Assembly: GCA_046330435.1 (NCBI GenBank)
Contig: JAXLST010000017.1
Span: 66,134 to 130,133, forward strand
Source: Ga0077560 sp046330435
Lineage (GTDB): Bacteria; Actinomycetota; Thermoleophilia; Miltoncostaeales; Miltoncostaeaceae
Length of the DNA: 64,000 bases
Reading direction: 5' to 3'
In this document: in pieces, positions 25,924 to 34,398 of the stretch
Numbering within the stretch: position 1 is the first letter of the stretch
How the letters are laid out: every line of letters starts with the position of its first letter
Program-made: the position numbers and the translations under genes
The notes under the pieces: generated by a model
What the model saw: only the letters and a program-made list of their open reading frames with translations
Told to the model about the DNA's origin: nothing
Databases searched by the model: none

Positions 25924-26485
25924 GTCACCCCCTCGGAGGAACCCCCTGCCGGCGCCCGACCTCAACCCCTTCTCGTACGTCGTCCTGGCCCTGGTGGGCC
26001 GCGGCGGCGCGGGGCCCCACGACATCGTCGACATGATGCGGCGGGGCGGGCGGGTGCACTGGGCGGCGGCGCCCAGCAAGATCTACGCCGAGCCCAAGCG
26101 CCTGGCCGGGCTCGGGTACCTGGAGGCGCAGAAGGCACCGGGCCGCACCCGCGACCGCACCGTCTACTCCCTCACCGACCGCGGCGAGGAGGCCCTGCGG
26201 ACGTGGCTCGCCGAGCCCTCGGGGTTCCCCAGGATCCAGAGCGAGGCGATCGTGCGCCTGCTGGCCGGGGACCTCGGCGACGAGGCCGCGCTGCGGGCGA
26301 GCCTGGTGGCGATGCGGTTGGAGCTGGACGAACTGGACGACCTGCTGGCCGCCAGCCGTGCGCGCGCGGCGGAGCTGCCGCACCGGGAGCGGTACCTGCG
26401 GCTCATCGGGTCGCTGGGGCAGCGCCTGGTGGACGCGCACCGGGAGTGGCTGGACGAGGTGGAGGCCGAGCTGGGCGGCGGGTGA
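25922..26485 (+). CDS. PadR-family transcriptional regulator
   Basis: This protein of about 187 residues has a PadR winged helix (LNPFSYVVLALVGRGGAGPH, IYAEPKRLAGLGYLEAQ, RTVYSLTDRGEEAL) and a C-terminal helical dimer domain (Vir_act_alpha_C-like). PadR proteins repress detoxification genes and respond to aromatic ligands. TTG 25922 has no ribosome binding site. A CTG at 25946 follows GGAGGAACCCC at good spacing and gives MPAPDLNPFSYV, so it may be the true start. Two matching palindromes lie directly upstream. Confidence 0.87.
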   Translation: MSPPRRNPLPAPDLNPFSYVVLALVGRGGAGPHDIVDMMRRGGRVHWAAAPSKIYAEPKRLAGLGYLEAQKAPGRTRDRTVYSLTDRGEEALRTWLAEPSGFPRIQSEAIVRLLAGDLGDEAALRASLVAMRLELDELDDLLAASRARAAELPHRERYLRLIGSLGQRLVDAHREWLDEVEAELGGG

Positions 26486-26502
26486 GCCCGGGGCCCGCCG
26501 CG

Positions 26503-26508
26503 TAGCAT
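26503..26508 (+). promoter_or_regulatory. -10 element TAGCAT for a leaderless transcript
   Basis: TAGCAT ends 6 nt before GTG 26515, and no ribosome binding site is seen. Confidence 0.5.
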
Positions 26509-26514
26509 GGCGCG

Positions 26515-28035
26515 GTGATCGACGACCCCCGGCGCATGAGGCTGTGGCTGTCGCTGCTGGTGCTCGTGTGCGGGGCGTCCTCCCTGGCCACCGAGATGAC
26601 CGGGGCGCGGCTGCTGGCGCCGTACTTCGGCACGTCGGACCTGGTGTGGGCCAACGTGATCGGCCTCATCCTGCTGTCGCTGTCGCTGGGGTACTGGGCC
26701 GGCGGGCGGATGGCCGACCGGCACCCCACCCCGCGGGCACTGGCGACGGTGGTGCTGGTGGCGGCCTGCGCGCTGGCGGTGATCCCGTTCGCCGCGCGGC
26801 CGCTGTTCTCCACGTCCGCCCACGCGTTCGCGGACCTCTCCGCCGGCGCGTTCGTGGCGAGCTTCTTCGGCGCGCTGGCGATGTTCATCGTGCCGGTCAC
26901 CTCGCTGGGCGCCGTCACCCCGTGGGCGATCCGCCTGGCGGTCGCCGACGTGGACACGGCCGGCGCCGTCGCGGGCCGTCTGTACGCGCTGTCCACCATC
27001 GGGTCCATCGCCGGGACGTTCCTGCCGGTGCTGGTGCTCATCCCCGCGGTGGGGACGCGCCGCACGATCCTTGGGGTCGCCGCCGTGCTGGCGCTGGCCG
27101 CGGCGCCCGCGCTGCGCCGCCGCACCCTGGCGGTTCCGGCGGTCGCGGTGGGGCTGGTGCTGCTGCCGCCCGGCCAGATCAAGGCGGCCCCCGCCGGCGA
27201 GAAGGTGGTGTTCGAGGCCGAGTCGTCGTACCAGTACGTCCAGGTGCTGCAGAAGCCCGACGGGGCGCGGGTGCTGCAGCTCAACGAGGGCTGGGCGGTG
27301 CACTCCCGCACGCCCGCCGCCGGGGTGCTCACCGACAACTACTGGGACGCCTTCGCGACGCTGCCGCGGCTGGCCGGCGGCCCGTCGGGGCGGCTGCTGA
27401 TCCTGGGCAACGCGGGCGGCACCATCGCGCGGCTCTACGGCGCCCTGTGGCCCGCCGTGACCGTGGACGGCGTGGAGATCGACCCGGTGGTCACCGACGC
27501 GGCCCGCAGGTACCTGGACATGACCAACCCGCGGCTGCGGGTGTACACGGCGGACGCGCGGTTCTGGCTGGAGGGGTCGCGGCCGTCGTACGACATCGTC
27601 GTGATCGACGCGTACGCCCAGCCGTACATCCCCTTCCACCTGGCCACGAAGGAGTTCTTCCGCCTGGTGCGCGACCACCTGCGCCCCGGCGGCGTGGTCG
27701 CGGTGAACGTGGGGACCCCGCCCGACCAGCGGCAGATGGTGGACCGCATCGCCGCCACGATGCGCAGCGTCTTCCCCACCGTGGCGGCGTCCCGGGTGGT
27801 GCGGTTCAACTCGGTGGTCGTGGCGTTCCAGGCTCCCACCGACGTCGCCGTGGCGCGGGAGGGGCTGCGGTCGCTGTTCGGGCCGCTGGGCCCGGCGGCC
27901 GCCCGCCTGGCGGACGACCTGCGGGAGGTGCCGCCCGGCGGCACCGTGCTCACCGACGACCACGCCCCGGTGGAGCTGCTCACCGATCGGGCGCTGCTGG
28001 AGTACCTCAAGGAGGGCGCGCCGGGCGCGCCCTGA
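26515..28035 (+). CDS. Membrane-anchored spermidine synthase-like protein
   Basis: The 506-residue protein has an N-terminal membrane domain of about seven helices (LVLVCGASSLATEMTGARLL to about residue 225) fused to a C-terminal Rossmann methyltransferase-like domain: LLILGNAGGTIAR, VDGVEIDPVVTDAAR, and YDIVVIDAYAQPYIPFHL. Such fused spermine/spermidine synthase proteins are common in actinobacteria. Polyamine transfer is the nominal activity, but the membrane fusion group is uncharacterised. The start is GTG 26515 with a leaderless-type -10. Confidence 0.85.
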   Translation: MIDDPRRMRLWLSLLVLVCGASSLATEMTGARLLAPYFGTSDLVWANVIGLILLSLSLGYWAGGRMADRHPTPRALATVVLVAACALAVIPFAARPLFSTSAHAFADLSAGAFVASFFGALAMFIVPVTSLGAVTPWAIRLAVADVDTAGAVAGRLYALSTIGSIAGTFLPVLVLIPAVGTRRTILGVAAVLALAAAPALRRRTLAVPAVAVGLVLLPPGQIKAAPAGEKVVFEAESSYQYVQVLQKPDGARVLQLNEGWAVHSRTPAAGVLTDNYWDAFATLPRLAGGPSGRLLILGNAGGTIARLYGALWPAVTVDGVEIDPVVTDAARRYLDMTNPRLRVYTADARFWLEGSRPSYDIVVIDAYAQPYIPFHLATKEFFRLVRDHLRPGGVVAVNVGTPPDQRQMVDRIAATMRSVFPTVAASRVVRFNSVVVAFQAPTDVAVAREGLRSLFGPLGPAAARLADDLREVPPGGTVLTDDHAPVELLTDRALLEYLKEGAPGAP

Positions 28036-28040
28036 CCGGG

Positions 28041-28457
28041 TTACCCGTCGTCCGGCGGCTGGTACCGGGCCACCGAGAAGCCCAGCAGCAGCGGCACCAC
28101 GACCGCGAAGACACCCAGCATCGCCAGCAGCACCGCCAGCGGCCGGGCCGGGGTGCCGTCGTGCACGAACGCGTAGCCGATCATCCCGGCGATCACGAGG
28201 TACCCGGCGAGGGCCCACCCGGCGACCAGCCGGAACACCCCCCACGCGAACTCCCGGATGTGGACCAGCAACCCCACCGCGCCCACCAGCAGCGCCGCCG
28301 CGACGCACAGCAGCACGACCGCCGGCGCCAGGCTGATGTCGCCCGGCAGGTTCGCCGCCATGTAGACGCCGCCGACGATCACCAGCACCATCGCCGCGAC
28401 GGCGAGCTCGGGCACGGGCGGCAGCCGACGGGTCCCGGTGTGCGGGTGCGCGCTCAT
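28041..28457 (-). CDS. Small integral membrane protein
   Basis: The 138-residue protein has four predicted helices (LAVAAMVLVIVGGVYMAANL; VVLLCVAAALLVGAVGLLVH; a third around LVAGWALAGYLVIAGMIGYA; and LAVLLAMLGVFAVVVPLLLG). The ATG overlaps the upstream stop by 4 nt (ATGA), so it is made together with the upstream membrane protein and may form a complex with it. No family recognised. Confidence 0.72.
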   Translation of the reverse strand: MSAHPHTGTRRLPPVPELAVAAMVLVIVGGVYMAANLPGDISLAPAVVLLCVAAALLVGAVGLLVHIREFAWGVFRLVAGWALAGYLVIAGMIGYAFVHDGTPARPLAVLLAMLGVFAVVVPLLLGFSVARYQPPDDG

Positions 28458-29071
28458 CCGCTGGCCAGCTTGGTCATGATGATCAGCGTCGCGACCTGCA
28501 TGAGCCCCGTGATGCCCGCCGTGTAGACGAAGCGCTTCATGAGCCGGGCGATGAGCTCGCCATCGGGCCGGGGCTTCTTCAGCTCGAACAGCACCGCGAG
28601 GTTGGCGGGCTCCAGCACCCCGATCGCGATGGTGGCCATGACCCCCACCACGATGTACGACGCGACCAGCCAGTTGTGGTGCGCGTAGCTGGGGCTCAGG
28701 GTCCCGAGGTGCCGGGCCAGCTGCCAGCCGGACGCGAGGGTCATGGTGACCAGCGTCGGCATGAGCAGCAGCATCTTCGGCATGAACCGGATGGAGAACT
28801 CCACCCGGGCGGGGATCGACATGCGGCCGATGATGGGGCCCAGGATGAGGCCGACGAACAGGTCGATGCCGGTCCACAGGCCGCCGCCGACCACGTGGAA
28901 GAAGTCCAGGGCCCACAGCTCGTTCGTCGCGATCGCGGCGATCAGCCCGACCACGACGACGGCCACGATGGGCAGGCCGCGCACCGGCACGATCTGGAAG
29001 TCGGGCCGTGCGGGCGGCGACCCCGGCATCGCCGGCACGGGTATGGCACCGCCGTGGGATTCCACCGCCAT
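28454..29071 (-). CDS. Integral membrane protein (DUF2269-like)
   Basis: The 205-residue protein has about five helices, with FFHVVGGGLWTGIDLFVGLI and a Met-rich FMPKMLLLMPTLVTM segment. Histidines in the membrane (FFHVV, YAHHNW) recall small membrane proteins of the CopD/DUF2269 type, where they may bind haem or copper. It is the first gene of a coupled pair. The identification as DUF2269-like is tentative. Confidence 0.65.
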   Translation of the reverse strand: MAVESHGGAIPVPAMPGSPPARPDFQIVPVRGLPIVAVVVVGLIAAIATNELWALDFFHVVGGGLWTGIDLFVGLILGPIIGRMSIPARVEFSIRFMPKMLLLMPTLVTMTLASGWQLARHLGTLSPSYAHHNWLVASYIVVGVMATIAIGVLEPANLAVLFELKKPRPDGELIARLMKRFVYTAGITGLMQVATLIIMTKLASG

Positions 29072-29243
29072 CGGTCGCTCCGGGTGTGGGCGTGGGGAGC
29101 AGGTCCGCCGTGGCGGGAATCTCCTCCCGCGGGGCGCCGCGCGTCAACCTCCCGCGCCGCGGGGGCGGCGGGTTAGGGTCCGGGTCGCCCCCGCCGCAAC
29201 GCCGCGGCCGGGGCGCCGCCCACACCGGCCATCAGGGGAGCCC

Positions 29244-29597
29244 ATGCCCGACTTCGGTGAGAACGACATCGCCATCCGCCGCGCGAGGCGGCTCATCGAG
29301 AACGGCCAGGTGGTCGTCTCGAGCGACTGGACCGCCGTCCGCCCCTCGGACCAGGCCCAGGACGCGTTCCTGGAGGCCAACTCCTGGGAGGCGTACTCGT
29401 CGTGGCACCTCGGCGTCGACGACGACGAGCAGTACGACAGCAAGGACCGCTACGGCTTCCCGATCGGGGACTTCGACCAGGTCCACCAGTCGGCGCTCGT
29501 GCACGCCATGCTCATGGCCGAGCGGGACGGGCACACCGAGGTCAAGCTGGCCGCCCAGGACCTGCTCGGCCGGTTGCAGGGGACCCCGGGCCGGTAG
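29244..29597 (+). CDS. Conserved hypothetical protein (117 aa)
   Basis: The soluble protein MPDFGENDIAIRRARRLIEN begins with a helix, has the Trp/Tyr-rich stretch EANSWEAYSSWHLGVDDDE and KDRYGFPIGDFDQVHQSALV, and ends with helices. ATG 29244 follows an AGGGGAG site. I do not recognise an enzyme. The ordered, charged sequence and good codon pattern support a real gene. Confidence 0.7.
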   Translation: MPDFGENDIAIRRARRLIENGQVVVSSDWTAVRPSDQAQDAFLEANSWEAYSSWHLGVDDDEQYDSKDRYGFPIGDFDQVHQSALVHAMLMAERDGHTEVKLAAQDLLGRLQGTPGR

Positions 29598-29698
29598 CGC
29601 CCCCGGGATCCCCGCGCGGGGCCGCCGCCCCGGCAGCCCCGTGCGGACCGTGGTGGTGCGCACGACGCCCGGAGGGCTCACCCCCGGCAGCCCGTGCG

Positions 29699-30924
29699 TC
29701 AGCGCGTCTCGCCGCGGGCGCCGTGCACGTCCTCCCGGGACGTCGCGGCGTAGCGGACCCCCGGGATCGCGACGGCGCCGGGCGCGAGGCGGGCCCGCGC
29801 GGCGGTGTCGCCCTTCAGCGTGTCCTGCAGGAATGCCGTGGACAGGTGGAGCACCACCCGCAGCGCCCGGGCCTTGTTCCAGGCCGGGTCGGCGCAGAGG
29901 TAGCTGCGGAACCAGCGGGTCCGGACCCACGGCTGGTCCTTGCACGGTGAGGTGAAGACGAAGTGCTCCGCGCCCTTCAGGGTGACCAGGATCTTCGTGG
30001 AGCTCGCGACCCCGTCGTAGGTGAGCCTGGCGCCCCAGCCGTACGGGGTGCCGGTGTCGGCGGTGCCGCCGATCGCCATCGTCGGGACGGTGACCTTCGC
30101 CAGGCCGGCGCGGCCGAACATGTAGGCGTCGCCGGCCATGGGGATGATGGCCTTTACGCGCGGGTCGCCGGCAGACGGCCACAGGCCGCGCGGCGGTCGC
30201 GCGAGGCCCGCACGGGCGGCCATCCTGCCCTCGTTCGGGAGGATCGGGCTGCAGAAGAACGTCAGCGGCGAGCGCTTGGGCAGGGCGCCGCAGCGGGAAC
30301 GGTAGGCACGCATGTCGTATCGCGCCCCGGCCGCCGCCAGGGCCGTATAGCCGCCGTACGAATGGCCGACCACGGCGACGCGTGACATGTCGAGCAGGCC
30401 CTCGAGCGCGCCGCCCGGCGCGGTGAGGCGCTCGGCGGCGTCCAGCGTTCGCGTGACGCTTCGGGGACGGTCGATGAGCCCCTTCCACAGCCCCTGGAAC
30501 GTGGTGTCCAGGGTCTCGCGGTGCTCCGGTGCCACCACCACGAAGCCGCGCGAGGCGTAGTGCTCGGTCATCGCCGCGTACACGACGGGGCTCAGGTGGA
30601 ACCCGTGGGAGAACACGATCACCGGGTACGGGGCCTCGTCGGCGACGGGTGCCGCGCCGGCGAGGGCCCGGCCGAACGCGTACGGCGGGTGGGCGGGCTT
30701 CCAGTCGCGGTCCTTGTTCGGCACGTCGTACCGCACGCGCTCCACGGCCCCCGCGGGGATGACCCCCGGGTACCAGACGTGGATGTCCATGCGCCGGCGT
30801 CCCGTCCCGTCGGCCAGGCGCAGGTAGCCCACGCCGTGGGGTCCGCGTGCCGCGTAGTCGAGGGATGTCTCCGGTGCCGACGCAACCGGCGATGGCTGGG
30901 CGCTCCCGGTCGCCCCACCGGCGC
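29699..30924 (-). CDS. PAF-acetylhydrolase-like esterase, copy 1, lacking its signal peptide
   Basis: This alpha/beta hydrolase of about 400 residues has YPVIVFSHGFHLSPVVY, the nucleophile GHSYGGY, Asp in GGTADTGTP and His in KGAEHFVF, as in platelet-activating-factor acetylhydrolase/dienelactone-hydrolase types. Unlike copy 2 (33126-34398) it has no signal peptide. Similarity to copy 2 stops at about 30924. Upstream, the same frame runs into GFAATPRRFALSAGRSAGG, the tail of the CSLREA gene. The catalytic part is intact here. The natural start is therefore missing, and this copy is either expressed as a fusion or not at all. Confidence 0.8.
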
Positions 30925-33102
30925 TCCGCCCCGCGGACAGGGCGAAGCGCCGCGGGGTCGCGGCGAACCCCGTCACCCGTGGGTCGGAGGCCGCGGTGGC
31001 CGGTGATCCCGCGGTGAAGGTGCGGTCCTCGCCCGTCGCGGTTCCGTCCTGCCCGCACCCGACCCCGGTAGTGGTAGACGCGGCCTGCGACGAGGCCGGC
31101 GACGGTCACGGAGAACCGACGAGGGTGCGGCGGCGCCCGCCACCGCCACCGGCGGCGTGGTGGTCCCGTAGGCGGTCGTCGTGCCGAGTTCGAATGTGAC
31201 GCCGACGGGGAGCCCGCGGAGGTCTGGACGCCGCCCTGCAGCACCATGCCCGCCCCGGACGGCGCAGCACCCCGGTGGTGGCCAGCGGCGGGGCCACCTC
31301 GAGCGCCCCGCGTCGCATCCGGCGCCGACCGGCCGCACGGCCCCGCGGGCGTCGGCCGCCGGGCACAGCCGGCCCCCGGCAGGAGCCCGGTCCGATGGCG
31401 GCGCTGCCCGCTCGAGCACGTGCGTGGGCGGGGTGCCGCCGTTGGCGGAGAGCGGCCCCAGGCGCGCGTCGCCGGCGGCGCCGGGACACCCAGCGGCGTT
31501 CTGCGCGAGGTTCGCGCCGCCGTCGGCGACGAAGAACGTCCGCCACAGGAGTTGCCGACGACGATCGAGGCCGTCGGGGAGACGGCCGCGTCGGATGAGA
31601 TCCCCGCTCCGGCTCCGGCGCCGGGCGATGCCGGTGGGCCCCTGCGCCCGGCGGACTGGCATTCCCGAGTTCCCGTGCCGCCGGGGCCAGCCCCGTTGGC
31701 CGTGAGCGTGAGGAACGACGCCGTGGTGGATCCGGTGCCGCTGGTGACGAGGCCGCCGCCCGCTCCCGCGGCGCCGCCCGCGGCGCTCGGAGCCGAGGCT
31801 CACTCCAGACCCGCCTCCACCTCCACCGCCGCCTCCCGCGGCGAGGTTGCCGGAGACCGTGACGTTCTGCAGTGACAGCGCCGCGGGGTTGAACAGCGAT
31901 GCCGCCCCCATATCCCCCGGTTCCGCCGGCTCCCCCAGTGCCCGGGCCGAAGTCACCGCTTCCCGATGGGCTTCCACCGCGGCCGGAGCCTCCGACGCCG
32001 CCGGATCCCGTCGTGTTCGACGCGACCGTGGATCCGTTCGATCGACGTTCCACAGCACGCGGATGCCGCCACCGTCGCCGCCTCGCCCGCCCGTCCCGCC
32101 CGTGCCGATTCCGCCGTTCGCCCCGGCACCGCCCGCGCCGGCGTCCCCACCGCGGCGGCACCGCCCGGGCCGCCGGCACCCGCCAGTTGCCGAGGATCGC
32201 CGAGTCACGGATGGTGACCGTGCCGAACGCGTCCAGGCCCCCGCTGCCGCCCGCCCCACCGGTTCCGCCCGTGCCGCGCCCGCCCTCCGCGGGCACCAGG
32301 CCGCCCTCGGCGGAGCCCCCGCGCCCGGCCCCTCTCCAGCGCCGCCGGTACCGCGGTTGTCACTCACCACGCTCTGCGACAGCGTGAGGTCGCCCCCGTT
32401 GGCGGCGATCCCGCCGGTGCCACCGTTTCCACCCTGGCCTCCGACGCCCGTTTGACCGACTGCGCCGGCGGTGCCCGCGAGGCCCGTGGTGTCGGCCCCG
32501 CCCCCCTCCGGAACCCCCGTGTTGGCCACCACCCGCAGGCGTTCCAGCACCACCTTGGCGCCATGGGGGCGGATGCCGCCGCCCACGACCTCCCCGTTGC
32601 CTCCCGCCTCCCCCGAGAACCCGGTGAACGGACCGCGGAGACGCCCGCCGGGGCCACCCCGCCGGTGAGCGCGAGGTCGGCGATACGGACGGACGTGGCG
32701 CTCGCGAGCACGTCGATGACGCCCGGTCGAGCCCCGGCCCGCGTCGATGATCGTGGCGGCCGGGCGGCCCACGATCTCCATCGACGAGGTGACGTCGAGG
32801 TCCCCGCGGGCGTTGGCGTCCTCCGCCCTGCCGGCGATCGTGCGGCAGTACGTCCCCGCGGGCAGGACGATGCGGTCGGTGACGGCGGCCTGCCAAGCCG
32901 TGCATTCGCCCGCCCCCGCGGTCGCGGCGTTCGCGTTCGCGGCCGTCACCGCCTCGCGCAGGGAGCACCGCCCGTCCGCGGCCACGACGTCGGCGGTCGT
33001 CGTGACGGCGATGGTCGCCGCACCCGCGGACGCGGGCGGGACGAGCAGGCGGGCTGCGGTGGCGACGGACGCCGAGACGTGGACCGCGGCGACATGGGCC
33101 AT
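30925..33102 (-). pseudogene. CSLREA-type parallel beta-helix surface protein, frameshifted and truncated
   Basis: The N-terminus has a signal-like segment and the CSLREA domain: VTTTADVVAADGRCSLREAV, then LPAGTYCRTIAG. A long Gly/Ala/Asn-rich region with beta-helix repeats (GGNGGTGGIAANGGDLTLSQ, SVVSDNRGTGG) is scattered over several frames. A late Ig/FN3-like segment reads VTFELGTTTAYGTTTPPVAV and TVAGLVAGRVYHYR. The last part (VTGFAATPRRFALS) is cut by esterase copy 1. Many single-base indels are needed to join the pieces. Intact homologues are secreted, repeat-rich surface proteins. Confidence 0.7.
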
Positions 33103-33125
33103 TCTGCGCGTGCGCGATCACGCGG

Positions 33126-34398
33126 TCAACGCGGGTCGTGACGGGTGCGCACCTCCTCGCGGTCCGTCGCCGCGTAGCGGGACCCCCCCGGGATCGCGAC
33201 GGTGCCAGGCGCGAGGCGGGCCGCGCGGCGGTGTCGCCCTTCAGCGTGTCCTGCAGGAATGCCGTGGACAGGTGGAGGACCACCCGCAGTGCGGGCCTTG
33301 TTCCAGGCCGGGTCGGCGCAGAGGCGCTGCGGAACCAGCGGGTCCGGACCCACGGCTGGTCCTTGCACGGTGAGGTGAAGACGAAGTGCTCCAGCACGCC
33401 CTTCAGGGTGACCAGGATCTTCGTGGAGCTCGCCGATCGTGTAGGTGAGCCTGGCGCCCCACCCGTACGGGGTGCCGGTGTCGGCGGTGCCGCCGATCGC
33501 CATCGTCGGGACGGTGACCTTCGCGAGGCCGGCGCGGCCGAACGCTGTAGGCGTCGCCGGCCATGGGGATGATGGCCCTCACGCGCGGGTCGCCGGCAGA
33601 CGGCCACAGGCCGCGCGGCGGTCGCGCGAGGCCCGCACAGGCGGCCATCCTGCCCTCGTTGGGGAGGATCGGGCTGCAGAAGAACGTCAGCGGCGAGCGC
33701 TGGGCAGGGCGCCGCAGCGGGAACGGTAGGCATGCATGTCGTATCGCCCCGGCGGCCGCCAAGGCCGTGTAGCCGCCGTACGAATGGCCGACCACGGCGA
33801 CGCGTGACATGTCGAGCAGCCCCTCGAGGGCGCCGCCCGGCGCGGTGAGGCGCTCGGCGGCGTCCAGCGTCCGCGACGCGGGGACGGTCGATGAGCCCTT
33901 CCACAGCCCCTGGAACGTGGTGTCCAGGGTCTCGCGGTGCTCGGTGCCACCACCACGAAGCCGCGCGAGGCGTAGTGCTCGGTCATCGCCGCGTACACGA
34001 CGGGGCTCAGGTGGAACCCGTGGGAGAACACGATCACCGGGTACGGGGCCTCGTCGGCGACGGGTGCCGCGCCGGCGAGGGCCCGGCCGAACGCGTACAG
34101 CGGGTGGGCGGGCTTCCAGTCGCGGTCCTTGTTCGGCACGTCGTACCGCACGCGCTCCACGGCCCCCGCGGGGAGCCCCCCGGGTGCCAGACGTGGATGT
34201 CCATGCACCGCCGGCGTCGTCCCGTCGGCCAGGCGCGACAGCCCGCCGTGAGGTCCGCGCCGCGTCGTCGAGGGATGTCTCGGGTGCCGACGCAACCGGC
34301 GATGGCTGGGCGCTCCCCGTCGCCGCACCGGCGCCCAGCGCGGCGAGCGCCAGGCCCAGCGTGGCGAGTGCGGTGGCCCTTCTGGTGCGGACGTTCAT
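33126..34398 (-). pseudogene. PAF-acetylhydrolase-like esterase, copy 2, full length but frameshifted
   Basis: ATG 34398 follows a GGGGAG site and gives a signal peptide (MNVRTRRATALATLGLALAA). The rest matches copy 1 almost base for base across its middle but carries about ten short indels, so GHSYGGY, GGTADTGTP and the C-terminus read in different frames. The 3' end differs from copy 1 (EEVRTRHDPR versus EDVHGARGETR). The ATG overlaps the TGA of the MMPL gene (ATGA). Without the indels it would be a secreted esterase coupled to that transporter. Confidence 0.8.

Noticed and set aside
28020..28038. GGGCGCG/GGCGCGCCC repeat at the end of the spermidine-synthase-like gene as terminator
   Set aside because: The arms are nearly adjacent, leaving almost no loop, so a stable hairpin is doubtful; it encodes GAPGAP.
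26358..28526. 722-codon plus-strand open frame over the spermidine-synthase-like gene
   Set aside because: It reads PadR and the synthase-like gene out of frame; no domain, low-complexity Arg/Gly-rich product.
31900..32450. Short tandem repeats resembling a CRISPR array
   Set aside because: The repeats are irregular Gly/Ala codon repeats of the beta-helix protein, with no constant repeat or spacer length.
30000..34300. Mobile element as cause of the esterase duplication
   Set aside because: No transposase, terminal inverted repeats or target-site duplications were seen at the copy boundaries.
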